This document shows, one piece after another, positions 1-6,493 of a stretch of 11,430 nucleotides of DNA (positions within the stretch are counted from its first letter, which is position 1; each line of letters begins with the position of its first letter). The notes under the pieces are model-generated. The model did no database searches, was not told where the DNA came from, and saw only the letters and a list, made by a program, of their open reading frames with translations. The DNA comes from Candidatus Cloacimonadota bacterium (GTDB lineage: Bacteria > Cloacimonadota > Cloacimonadia > Cloacimonadales > TCS61), in contig DAOUUD010000037.1 in NCBI GenBank assembly GCA_030668345.1, positions 1-11,430 on the forward strand, read 5' to 3'. Made by a program: the position numbers and the translations under genes.

Positions 1-173
1 ACGTCATCTAAGCTGGGATTGAAAAAATTATTTATTTCAACGGGATCAGTGATACCTTTACAGACAAGCATCTCTGCTATCATTTCCGGGCATTTTATCA
101 GCTCTGAAATCTGTTTTACTTTATGCTGTTGTTCATCAGTTAAAGCTTCAGATGTTGTCCACCTTTTCTGCAT
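1..173 (-). CDS. recJ: Single-stranded-DNA-specific exonuclease RecJ, N-terminal fragment (cut by window edge)
   Basis: Only the first 57 codons are present; the gene continues past the left edge. The ATG at 173-171 follows an AAGGA Shine-Dalgarno sequence. The fragment begins MQKRWTTSEAL and contains the typical opening of RecJ: a helix ending in AEMLVCKGI, then ITDPVEINNFFNPSLDDV. This matches the family pattern 'LL..RGI.d.eea..FLnP.l.dl' that precedes the DHH phosphoesterase domain. RecJ is a cytoplasmic 5'-3' exonuclease acting on single-stranded DNA in recombination and repair. The catalytic DHH motifs lie outside the window, so the call rests on this N-terminal pattern alone. It starts 42 nt after the 3' end of rnpB on the same strand with no clear terminator between, so read-through from the rnpB transcript is possible. 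Confidence 0.72.
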   Translation of the reverse strand, partial: MQKRWTTSEALTDEQQHKVKQISELIKCPEMIAEMLVCKGITDPVEINNFFNPSLDD

Positions 174-462
174 AAATTTATCCTTATTTTTTATTTAATA
201 TAAAATAAATAGTTTGTCAAAGAAGATAATAAGCCGAATTCTGTAAATTGCTTAACAAGCAATTCAATGTCTATTTGTCTAAGCCGGATATTGCTATACT
301 CATCCGAGTTCATAAAATGACCGGTTCAAGCTGCCTACCCAAGAGTTAAATAAGCCGGGCCGACTCTAACTCTTCTATTTGGCATTGCACCGGATAAGGC
401 ATTCCGAGCACCCCGATTCACACCAGGGTCTGGTGGTCTCTTACACCACCTTTTCACCTTTA

Positions 463-511
463 CCCCGCACCTACTTGATGAGAAACTGAAACTCATCAAG
501 TAGGTGCGGGG
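463..511 (-). repeat. Perfect 20-bp inverted repeat forming the P12 hairpin of rnpB
   Basis: Positions 463-482 are the exact reverse complement of 492-511, with a 9-nt loop. The arm begins CCCCGCACCTACTTGATGAG. It sits where P12 lies in type A RNase P RNA, immediately before the GGTGAAA block. P12 is peripheral and variable in length, so the extension should be tolerated. The arm shares GCACCTACTT with the P3 arm. Confidence 0.9.
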
Positions 512-595
512 AAGTCTGTTTCTGTGGAGCTTGCTTCCCGTTACCGGGACTTCCCGTTAGGAAGTATCCTGCCCTCTGGTGTTCGGACTTTCCTC

Positions 596-647
596 CCAGC
601 ACCTACTTTGATGGTTAAAGTAATAAGACTAACAAAGTAGGTGCTGG
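596..647 (-). repeat. 15-bp inverted repeat forming the P3 hairpin of rnpB
   Basis: Positions 596-610 pair perfectly with 633-647 around a 22-nt loop. The arm reads CCAGCACCTACTTTG. The element lies just before the conserved GAGGAAAGTCC segment in RNA order, which is the P3 position. It carries the same GCACCTACTT core as the P12 arm; on the plus strand the similarity extends through GATG with one extra T. Confidence 0.88.
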
Positions 648-678
648 ACAGACATTCTATCTTCTTTGACAACACTTA

Positions 679-1386
679 TTAAGCGGGTTTTGCAACCAAT
701 ATTCTCCCGCAATTCTCGCAATTAATGATCTTCTGCCCTTCATTAATTTCAATTATCAACTGAGGCCTGATGTTATAGCCGCAACCTCCGCAAGCATTAT
801 TATCGCTAAAGACAACAGCTTTTCTTCTTTTGTTTTTTATCAATAATGCATATCTGCGCACAAGTTGAGGATTCAATTCTTCTGCTAATAAATTACGTTT
901 ATTTTTGTATTCGGCAATATCTTTTTCTACTTCTTCTATCTTTTTTCTAAGCTTTTCTTCATTAGCTTTCAGTTCGGTATCTGCTTTCTTTTGATCTTTT
1001 TTATATATTTCCAATTGAGCATGAATGTTGACTTCTTCTTCCATTAACATAATAAGAACGTCATCAATTTCAGAATTTTTATTTTCCAGGTGGCTTACTT
1101 CACTGTTAAGAGCTTTGTATTCTTTGTTCGTTTTAATTATAAGAAGCTGATTTTTATATTTATCTATCTTTTCATTATTGGCTTTAATATCCAGTTCTTT
1201 TAGTTTTTGTGTTTTCAGATTTTCATCCAGAGCATTCTCGGTTTCAGCCAGTTTATTATTTGCTGTTTCCAGGTTTTGCTTCAGGTTGCTAAGCTCTTCA
1301 GGGAGTTGTTTTGTGAGAATTTCTTTTTCCCCGATTATATCATCACATCCCTGCATGTTGATCAATATTTTAATTTCTTTGATCAT
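679..1386 (-). CDS. Coiled-coil C4 zinc-ribbon protein (DUF164 / zf-RING_7 family)
   Basis: The protein is 235 residues from the preferred ATG at 1386. A long charged segment of predicted antiparallel coiled coil (about residues 15-185) holds the family-typical stretch TNKEYKALNSEV near residue 90. It is followed by a C-terminal C4 zinc ribbon with cysteines at 199, 202, 223 and 226 (CGGC...CENC). Chlamydial CT398 and Helicobacter HP0958/FlgZ belong to this family; reported roles include links to sigma-54 and flagellar export, but most members are uncharacterised. No function can be assigned from the sequence here. It lies downstream of an intrinsic terminator and ends 8 nt before rnpB, so its transcript may continue into rnpB. 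A TTG at 1398 would add four residues but falls on the Shine-Dalgarno sequence. Confidence 0.87.
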   Translation of the reverse strand: MIKEIKILINMQGCDDIIGEKEILTKQLPEELSNLKQNLETANNKLAETENALDENLKTQKLKELDIKANNEKIDKYKNQLLIIKTNKEYKALNSEVSHLENKNSEIDDVLIMLMEEEVNIHAQLEIYKKDQKKADTELKANEEKLRKKIEEVEKDIAEYKNKRNLLAEELNPQLVRRYALLIKNKRRKAVVFSDNNACGGCGYNIRPQLIIEINEGQKIINCENCGRILVAKPA

Positions 1387-1392
1387 TTCTTT

Positions 1393-1396
1393 CTCC
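1393..1396 (-). promoter_or_regulatory. Shine-Dalgarno sequence deciding the start of the zinc-ribbon gene
   Basis: GGAG followed by six bases and then ATG at 1386. The alternative TTG at 1398 lies immediately upstream of and abutting this GGAG, so it would have no ribosome-binding site. The same GGAG-6 nt-ATG arrangement precedes rpmH, the B12-binding subunit and the histidine kinase in this window. Confidence 0.7.
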
Positions 1397-1419
1397 AAAT
1401 TTATAAAGGTCTATATACT

Positions 1420-1452
1420 AAAAGAAGCATTTACCAACTTGGCAAATGCTTC
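1420..1452 (-). terminator. Intrinsic terminator after the fapA-like gene
   Basis: On the minus strand the RNA forms a 12-bp stem: GAAGCAUUUGCC pairs with GGUAAAUGCUUC, with one G-U pair and loop AAGUU. UUUU follows directly. The element is 77 nt after the stop codon of the fapA-like gene and about 34 nt before the start of the zinc-ribbon gene, so it should separate the two transcripts. The promoter of the zinc-ribbon gene must then lie within or just after the hairpin. On the plus strand no T-run follows the stem. Confidence 0.75.
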
Positions 1453-1529
1453 CTGTTATTTAAATTTATTAACAGTTGACTCTACAATTTTACTTTTTAA
1501 CAACCTCACTATATAAATACCTTTTAATA

Positions 1530-2828
1530 TTATTCATAATCCATAGATTTTTTTTCCTCATTTCTGTCAACTTCATTTATCAGCAATTGATTATCTTTAA
1601 TAGAAAATATCACATTGTTTAGTTCTTCACCGATTAACTTCGAATGTTTAAAAATTCTTATATGTGTTTCAGGATAAACTTTTTCAAAAACTGTTATATG
1701 GAAATCGGTTAATTCGTCCTGTAAAAGCTCGTCCATTCTTTTTTCATATTCTTCTTCCATTTCTTTCAGTTCAGAAGATAAAAGTGGAATGATTTCTTCA
1801 TTTTCATCCGGATTACTTCTGGTATTTTCCAGTTTATCCTGTATTTCTCGAATCATTTCTTTCAAATAAGGTAAAGCAGTTATCTCAATTTCGGTTAACA
1901 CCGAGAACGGACTTCCAACATTGGATAATGTAATGTTGTTTCCACATTGCAACAAGCAATTAGCAATGGAACTGTCTTCTTCACCTATGATCTTCTTTTC
2001 GGAGTGAAGATTGCTAAATCTTATGTTTTTATTAATCGTTAGAATTCCGTTACAAACTATCCTGGCATTTTCTGCATATTCAATATTCACATCGCCGTCT
2101 ACAAATACACCCTTATTCTTGCAATCACTAATATTGCCTTTTACTCTTAAATTTCCAATAACTTCAACACGTGAATTTGTAATCACTCCATCAATGGTAA
2201 TGTCACCGTAAATCTTCAAATCTTTATCAATTATGTTTTCGTTAATAAAGAAATCGGATTTTACATGAAGTTTATTCTGGTTGTCAATAAAGGGATATCC
2301 GTCTTTCAAGGCCAATATTTTGTTCTCTTTTTCTGCATGGTAAACGTTATCTCCCAGAAGATCGTTTGCATTTAAACTGGAAGTAACTCCAGAAGAGACC
2401 TGATTCCCAAAGATATCTAAGCCGGGTTCGGAAACATCTGTGATTTTCAACTCAGCAAGAACCTGATGTTTATTGATTTTTTCAAAACTGTCCAGTTTAT
2501 AAATATCATAGGAAACTTCAGGATTGTAGCAGTTTTCTTTATCGAATTGATAAGTAATGTCAGAATCTGCCAGCGGGTTAGCTCCTTTAGCTATCAGGAA
2601 CGGAACATTGAGCTCTTTCCGAATATTATTCTGCTTATTGAGTTTTTCTGCTTCATCAAATCCGCTTGTAATACCGGCAGTATTAATAAGTTTAGTTATT
2701 TCCTTTTCATCTATCATACCGGTATCATCATTAATGGTAAGATAAGCAGACAGGTTATCTTCAGAAATTTTAACAGTCAGATTTTTTGCAGAGTTCGTAT
2801 ATACTTTTCCTTCATTTTTTTCATTCAT
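1530..2828 (-). CDS. DUF342 / FapA-like polymer-forming beta-helix protein
   Basis: The protein is 432 residues. The N-terminal third (about 15-150) resembles the FapA N-terminal domain, with a segment like 'G.dpl..sDi.y.f' and the block ITDVSEPGLDIFGNQ. Residues about 205-320 form a run of short beta repeats (GDITIDGVITNSRVEVIGNL, GNISDC, GDVNIEYAENARIVCNG) typical of the DUF342 right-handed beta-helix. A coiled-coil-prone acidic segment (about 325-370) and a short beta tail follow. Some family members (FapA, FlhF-associated) affect polar flagellum assembly, while others occur in organisms without flagella. No flagellar gene is visible here, so the role is unknown. The ATG at 2828 overlaps the stop of the upstream B12-binding subunit by 8 nt, which implies translational coupling. 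Transcription probably ends at the hairpin 1420-1452. Confidence 0.8.
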   Translation of the reverse strand: MNEKNEGKVYTNSAKNLTVKISEDNLSAYLTINDDTGMIDEKEITKLINTAGITSGFDEAEKLNKQNNIRKELNVPFLIAKGANPLADSDITYQFDKENCYNPEVSYDIYKLDSFEKINKHQVLAELKITDVSEPGLDIFGNQVSSGVTSSLNANDLLGDNVYHAEKENKILALKDGYPFIDNQNKLHVKSDFFINENIIDKDLKIYGDITIDGVITNSRVEVIGNLRVKGNISDCKNKGVFVDGDVNIEYAENARIVCNGILTINKNIRFSNLHSEKKIIGEEDSSIANCLLQCGNNITLSNVGSPFSVLTEIEITALPYLKEMIREIQDKLENTRSNPDENEEIIPLLSSELKEMEEEYEKRMDELLQDELTDFHITVFEKVYPETHIRIFKHSKLIGEELNNVIFSIKDNQLLINEVDRNEEKKSMDYE

Positions 2829-3213
2829 TTTTCATACTCTCTTTAATATAATCGATCACTTCCTGAGCGGAAGTACCTGGTGTAAATATAGCTTTAAATC
2901 CTTTTGACTTGAGAAAATCTATATCTTCATCGGGGATAACTCCACCACCAAAAAGTAGAATATCATCCTTACCATTTTCTTTGAACAGTTCTGCCACTTT
3001 GGGAAAAAGAAAATTATGAGCACCGGAAAGAAGACTGAGTCCAACTACATCAACATCTTCTTGAATAGCGGCATTTACAATTTGTTCAGGGGTTTGCCGG
3101 ATACCGGTGTATATTACTTCCATTCCCGCATCCCGCAAAGCACGTGCAATATACTTGGCTCCCCGGTCATGTCCATCAAGTCCCGGTTTTGCAATCATAA
3201 CCCTGATCTTCAT
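2821..3213 (-). CDS. Stand-alone cobalamin-binding subunit of methylmalonyl-CoA mutase type
   Basis: The protein is 130 residues and consists only of a B12-binding Rossmann-like domain. It opens MKIRVMIAKPGLDGHDRGAK. The signature is complete: DGHDRG at 13-18 with His15 as the expected lower cobalt ligand, SLL at 60-62, and GGG at 89-91. It matches the C-terminal domain of methylmalonyl-CoA mutase, which in archaea and some bacteria is a separate small subunit. The catalytic large subunit is not in the window. Likely partners are acyl-CoA mutases such as methylmalonyl-, ethylmalonyl- or isobutyryl-CoA mutase; which one cannot be told from this subunit. An upstream ATG at 3246 would add 11 residues, but the ATG at 3213 has GGAG at six bases and begins exactly where family members begin. 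It overlaps the fapA-like gene by 8 nt. Confidence 0.9.
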   Translation of the reverse strand: MKIRVMIAKPGLDGHDRGAKYIARALRDAGMEVIYTGIRQTPEQIVNAAIQEDVDVVGLSLLSGAHNFLFPKVAELFKENGKDDILLFGGGVIPDEDIDFLKSKGFKAIFTPGTSAQEVIDYIKESMKNE

Positions 3214-3219
3214 TGTTCT

Positions 3220-3223
3220 CTCC
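3220..3223 (-). promoter_or_regulatory. Shine-Dalgarno sequence deciding the start of the B12-binding subunit
   Basis: GGAG, six bases, then ATG at 3213. This favours the shorter protein over the ATG at 3246, which overlaps a possible -10 element. Confidence 0.7.
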
Positions 3224-3241
3224 AAATCTGTATCATCAAAA

Positions 3242-3272
3242 AACATATTTGATACCTCTATCTGTGCGTCAA
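3242..3272 (-). promoter_or_regulatory. Possible promoter of the B12-subunit/fapA-like operon
   Basis: On the minus strand TTGACG (3272-3267) and TATGTT (3247-3242) are separated by 19 nt. Transcription would begin near 3235, leaving a leader of about 22 nt. The -10 match is only four of six and the spacing is long, so this is a weak prediction. It gains some support from lying in the divergent intergenic region. Confidence 0.35.
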
Positions 3273-3296
3273 TCTTTTTCTGTTCAAAAGGAAGGG

Positions 3297-3325
3297 TTGA
3301 CAGTTTTTAAATGTAAGATTATAAA
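3297..3325 (+). promoter_or_regulatory. Sigma-70-type promoter of purA
   Basis: A perfect -35 TTGACA (3297-3302) and a -10 TATAAA (3320-3325) are separated by 17 nt. The start of transcription would be near 3332, about 26 nt before the purA ATG. This is the best promoter in the window and probably drives purA, the GNAT gene and perhaps plsY. Confidence 0.75.
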
Positions 3326-3357
3326 TGTAATATGAGTAATCATAAAGAGGTGTAAAG

Positions 3358-4602
3358 ATGGGTTCTACAGCAGTTTTGGGATGTGCTTGGGGTGATGAAG
3401 CAAAAGCTAAGATCGTAGATGTCCTGGCTAAAGATGCAGATTATATAATCAGATTTCAAGGTGGAAACAACGCCGGACATACAATACAAATTAACAATAA
3501 GAAATTTGTTTTTCATTTGGTGCCTTCCGGTATTTTGTATCCAGAAAAGATCTGTGTTATTGGAAGTGGTGTGGTGATCGATCCGTTTCAACTTATTGAA
3601 GAAATAAATGCTCTTGAATCTGAAGGCATCTCTTTTGAAAATAGATTTTATATTGATCCTCGTACCCAGATTGTTCTTCCTCTTCATATAGAATTGGATG
3701 GAAAACAGGAAAACGACACCAAACAGGTCAAGATCGGAACAACAAAAAAAGGTATTGGTCCTTGTTACTCAGATGCAGTAAGCAGAATTGGTATAAGATT
3801 TGGAGATCTCTTCGAAAAAGAAAATCTTATCCAAAGAATAAATAACCTCCTTTCATTTCATGGAAGAGCATCACAAAATGCCGAAGCTCTGGCAGTAAAG
3901 CTGATAGAAGCAGGTAAAAGACTTCAGCCATACCTGGAACAAATTCCTTATCTTCTACAAAAAGTATCCAATAAAAAGCTGCTTTTTGAAGGCGCTCAAG
4001 GTTCACTTCTTGATATTAATTTTGGCACCTATCCCTTTGTAACATCTTCACATACAATTGTTGGCGGGATACCTGTTGGAACTGGCTATTCAAAAAAGAT
4101 CGACCGTGTTGTAGGTGTTTACAAAAGCTATTATACCCGCGTTGGTGAAGGTCCTTTTCCTACTGAACTTTTAGATGAAATCGGAGAACGAATCCGTGTG
4201 CAGGGCAACGAATACGGTTCTACCACCGGACGTCCCCGTCGTTGCGGTTGGTTCGATGCAGTAGCTGCTAAATTCACTGCTATGATCAATAATATCGACG
4301 AAATAGCTTTAACCTTACTGGATGTTCTATCGGGCATCGATAAGCTGAAAATATGTACAAAATATCACATAGATGATCAGCTTACAGATGAATTCCCTTA
4401 TAGTGCAAATACTCTCTCTAAAGCAAAACCAGAATATATCGAATTGGAAGGCTGGAAAGAAGACATTTCTAATATAAAAGAATACAATAAGTTACCTGAG
4501 AACACTAAAAAATATATTTCGAAAATTGAAGAAATCCTGAAAGTAAGAGCTTCGATAGTATCAGTAGGACCGAACCGCAGTCAGACAATATTCGGAGGTT
4601 AA
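3358..4602 (+). CDS. purA: Adenylosuccinate synthetase
   Basis: PurA joins IMP and aspartate using GTP to form adenylosuccinate, the first committed step from IMP to AMP, in the cytoplasm. The protein is 414 residues (E. coli has 432) and family blocks run along its length: GGNNAGHT (35-42) with catalytic His41, IGTTKKGIGP, FEGAQGSLLDI (210-220), GTYPFVTSS, VGEGPFPTEL (262-271), GSTTGRPRRCGW (287-298) and SVGPNRSQTIFGG at the end. Catalytic Asp13 is present. Several binding motifs are unusual. The family GTQWGDEGKGK reads GCAWGDEAKAK, so Gln10, Gly15 and Gly17 are all Ala. The guanine-recognition TKLD reads TLLD (319-322), losing the Lys but keeping the Asp. The start has GAGGTG five bases upstream and a strong promoter. 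Its last two Gly codons form the GGAGGT ribosome-binding site of the next gene. Confidence 0.95.
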   Translation: MGSTAVLGCAWGDEAKAKIVDVLAKDADYIIRFQGGNNAGHTIQINNKKFVFHLVPSGILYPEKICVIGSGVVIDPFQLIEEINALESEGISFENRFYIDPRTQIVLPLHIELDGKQENDTKQVKIGTTKKGIGPCYSDAVSRIGIRFGDLFEKENLIQRINNLLSFHGRASQNAEALAVKLIEAGKRLQPYLEQIPYLLQKVSNKKLLFEGAQGSLLDINFGTYPFVTSSHTIVGGIPVGTGYSKKIDRVVGVYKSYYTRVGEGPFPTELLDEIGERIRVQGNEYGSTTGRPRRCGWFDAVAAKFTAMINNIDEIALTLLDVLSGIDKLKICTKYHIDDQLTDEFPYSANTLSKAKPEYIELEGWKEDISNIKEYNKLPENTKKYISKIEEILKVRASIVSVGPNRSQTIFGG

Positions 4603-4604
4603 AG

Positions 4605-5729
4605 ATGAGTATTGTAATAAAAGAAGTTATAAGCAAGAGAGAACTGAAGAAATTCATAACTTTTCCAGATAAACTTTATGCAGGAAACAAATATTGGATA
4701 CCTTCATTACATTCACAGGAAATGAATACTCTTCATAAAGATAAAAATCCAGCTTTTGATTTTTGTGAGGTAAAATATTGGCTTGCTTACAAAGATGGAA
4801 AAATTGTGGGAAGGATTGCAGGAATAATTGTTACGCGATACATTAAAAAATGGAAAAATAAATATGCCCGTTTCGGTTGGGTCGATTTTATAGACGATGA
4901 TAATGTATCCAAAGCTCTTTTTGACACATTGGAAACCTGGGCAAAAGATAAAGGGATGGGAGCAGTTCACGGTCCACTTGGTTTTACCGATCTCGATCCT
5001 GAAGGAATGCTTATAGAAGGATTTGATGAACTTGGAACAATCGTAACTATTTACAATTACCCCTATTATCCGGAACATCTTGAGAGACTTGGATACAAAA
5101 AGGACATTGACTGGGTAGAATTTGAAGTAAAAGTACCGGATAAATTACCAGAAAAAATTGAAAGGATCGCTGCAGTAGTTAAAAAGAAAAATAAACTACA
5201 AATCTTAAATGCAACTAAATCGAAGGATCTGCTTCCTTATGCAAAAGAGATATTCCAGGTTATAAATGAAGCATTCGAACCACTTTATGGAGTAGTGCCA
5301 TTAACAGAAAAACAAATTGATAAGTATATTAAACATTATTTTAGTATGATCCGGCCGGATTTTGTTTCACTCATTCTTGATGAGCAAAATAAGATAGCGG
5401 CATTTGGAATTACTATGCCATCTCTATCAAAAGCCTTCCAAAAGGCAAAAGGAAAACTCTTTCCTCTTGGCCTTTTCCATATTATGAAAGCTCTAAAGAA
5501 AAACGATCGAGTAGATCTGTATCTTGTGGCAGTTAGACCTGACTTGCAGGGAAAAGGAGTTAATTCCCTCTTATTTAATAATCTCTTTAATACATACAAA
5601 AGTAATAATATAATCAAGGCAGAAACAAACCCGGAATTGGAAAGCAACACCAAGGTCCAGGCACAATGGAAATTTTTTGACCGAAGACAACATAAGAGAA
5701 GACGATGTTACATAAAGCAACTGAAATAA
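4605..5729 (+). CDS. Large GNAT-superfamily N-acetyltransferase-like protein (YghO-like)
   Basis: The protein is 374 residues with no signal peptide or membrane segment. The N-terminal half has the pattern of a widespread uncharacterised family: NKYWIP, RFGWVDFIDD (about 88-97), then VHGPLGFTDLDPEGMLIEGF and YNYPYYPEHLERLGY. The C-terminal half contains a GNAT acyl-CoA-binding motif A, VAVRPDLQGKGVNSLLF (308-324), with the QGKG loop. It ends in the conserved-looking NPELESNTKVQAQWKFF plus a basic tail. This suggests two GNAT-like folds, with acyl-CoA binding in the second. Substrate is unknown. The gene starts 2 nt after the purA stop, with GGAGGT lying in the final purA codons, so the two are translationally linked. 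The next gene is a PlsY-like acyltransferase, which may hint at a role in lipid or acyl metabolism; that is inference. Confidence 0.72.
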   Translation: MSIVIKEVISKRELKKFITFPDKLYAGNKYWIPSLHSQEMNTLHKDKNPAFDFCEVKYWLAYKDGKIVGRIAGIIVTRYIKKWKNKYARFGWVDFIDDDNVSKALFDTLETWAKDKGMGAVHGPLGFTDLDPEGMLIEGFDELGTIVTIYNYPYYPEHLERLGYKKDIDWVEFEVKVPDKLPEKIERIAAVVKKKNKLQILNATKSKDLLPYAKEIFQVINEAFEPLYGVVPLTEKQIDKYIKHYFSMIRPDFVSLILDEQNKIAAFGITMPSLSKAFQKAKGKLFPLGLFHIMKALKKNDRVDLYLVAVRPDLQGKGVNSLLFNNLFNTYKSNNIIKAETNPELESNTKVQAQWKFFDRRQHKRRRCYIKQLK

Positions 5730-5772
5730 TCAGGAGGATAGAGAATAAACTTAGTAAATAAGGAAGGATTGT

Positions 5773-6360
5773 ATGGAAATCGTTAAAATTGTTATTCTGT
5801 GTATTATTGCTTATTTCATCGGTTCGATTTCATTCAGTTACATTATTACAAAAAAAGTTAAAGGCAAAGATATACGGAATATCGATGTGAAGAATGCCGG
5901 AGCCCTTAATGTATTTGTGAGTGTAGGTTCTCTATTGGGGATAATGGTAGCTGTGCTGGATGGTATTAAAACATTAATCATTGTTCTTGCAGCCCGTGCA
6001 TGGGGATTGGATATTACATACACAATTATCGCTGCTTCATTTGGAATTGTGGGTCATTGCTTTCCAATATATTACAATTTTTATGGTGGAAAAGGTGCAA
6101 GTGCTGTGACGGGAATATTAATATACTTCATACCTCTTGAACTTTTAATATGTATAATTCCTGCAGTTATAGTTGGCTTCCTGATACATAGACCTGGATA
6201 TGCACCAGTATTTTTTATACCTTTATCACCTCTTGCTGCTTATATTTCACACAAATCTTTAATATTGGTAAACGCTCTGATTTATGTTGTATTTCTAACT
6301 ACCGTACTCAATGCTATTATTTACTTCACAAAAAGAGATCGGAAAGTATTTGTAGATTAA
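5773..6360 (+). CDS. plsY: PlsY-like acyl-phosphate:glycerol-3-phosphate acyltransferase, divergent
   Basis: PlsY transfers an acyl chain from acyl-phosphate to glycerol-3-phosphate at the inner membrane, starting phospholipid synthesis. The protein is 195 residues, the usual size, and strongly hydrophobic, with about five to seven predicted membrane segments. Family motif 3 is well kept: GHCFPIYYNFYGGKG (94-108). Motif 1 is only partly kept: GSISFSY and DIR are present, but the usual GSGNxGATN reads DVKNAGALN (38-46), retaining only Asn41, Gly43, Ala44 and Asn46. Motif 2, usually DxLKG, reads DGIKT (63-67). It could be the organism's normal PlsY or a paralogue with another acceptor. AAGGAAGGA (5760-5768) precedes the ATG. 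A second AGGAGG at 5732-5737 has no start codon after it. Confidence 0.8.
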   Translation: MEIVKIVILCIIAYFIGSISFSYIITKKVKGKDIRNIDVKNAGALNVFVSVGSLLGIMVAVLDGIKTLIIVLAARAWGLDITYTIIAASFGIVGHCFPIYYNFYGGKGASAVTGILIYFIPLELLICIIPAVIVGFLIHRPGYAPVFFIPLSPLAAYISHKSLILVNALIYVVFLTTVLNAIIYFTKRDRKVFVD

Positions 6361-6435
6361 TATAATAATAAATCTAAACAAATAGCATCTCCGTTCTGAC
6401 TTGGGAAAGCAAATAATTCTTGACATTAAAAAGGG

Positions 6436-6493
6436 CTATCACAAGGTAGCGCAGCCTTTGTAACAAGGCGTTATATAAAGAGTTACGTGATAG
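6436..6493 (+). promoter_or_regulatory. Possible structured leader upstream of rpmH
   Basis: CTATCAC (6436-6442) pairs with GTGATAG (6487-6493). Directly inside it, GTAAC (6460-6464) pairs with GTTAC (6482-6486). A third small stem, AAGG/CCTT (6443-6446/6455-6458), fills the remaining side, giving a compact three-way junction with one unpaired base. A competing hairpin GCCTT/AAGGC (6454-6458/6465-6469) excludes two of these helices. The element ends about 30 nt before the rpmH start and does not cover its Shine-Dalgarno sequence. A TTGACA at 6420-6425 lies just upstream but has no good -10 at normal spacing, so whether the element is transcribed is uncertain. Confidence 0.35.

Larger units (their letters stand above)
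216..670 (-). ncRNA. rnpB: RNase P RNA, bacterial type A, with enlarged P3 and P12
   Basis: This is the catalytic RNA of RNase P, which matures the 5' ends of tRNAs together with RnpA (encoded here at 6663-6974). On the minus strand the conserved elements appear in the right order. The P4 5' strand is GAGGAAAGTCCGAAC (595-581), then CCACAGAAACAGACTT (527-512), then the GGTGAAA...GGTGGTGTAAGAGACCACC block (458-431). GCCAAATAG follows (383-375), and near the 3' end ACAGAATTCGGCTTAT (244-229). The ends are set by a perfect 13-bp P1 helix pairing 658-670 with 216-228. The gene is about 455 nt, longer than the usual 350-400. The excess is explained by a 15-bp P3 stem (596-610/633-647) and a 20-bp P12 stem (463-482/492-511), whose arms share the sequence GCACCTACTT. 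The gene begins 8 nt after the stop of the zinc-ribbon gene, and I see no convincing promoter of its own. Exact RNA ends are inferred from P1. Confidence 0.96.

Noticed and set aside
174..215. AT-only palindrome between rnpB and recJ as a terminator
   Set aside because: The stem would be made only of A-U pairs and is not followed by a U-run in the minus-strand direction.
2466..2846. 126-residue plus-strand open frame inside the fapA-like gene
   Set aside because: It has the Phe/Ile-rich composition expected from the complement of an AT-rich gene, and the minus-strand frame has clear family similarity.
3340..3687. 115-residue open frame antisense to the start of purA
   Set aside because: It overlaps a certain gene and its promoter region, has no recognisable domain and no ribosome-binding site worth noting.
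5732..5737. AGGAGG just after the GNAT gene, suggesting a small leader gene
   Set aside because: No ATG, GTG or TTG follows at a usable distance before the plsY ribosome-binding site.
6420..6425. TTGACA as a -35 element for rpmH
   Set aside because: No acceptable -10 is found 15-19 nt downstream; the nearest TATAAA (6474-6479) is far too distant, so it is mentioned but not called as a promoter.
6431..6470. A tRNA-like stretch (GGGCTATCACAAGGTAGCGCAGCC with a TTTGTAA loop)
   Set aside because: The bases resemble a D-arm and a Thr anticodon loop, but the anticodon stem does not close with a 7-nt loop and there is no T-arm or acceptor stem.
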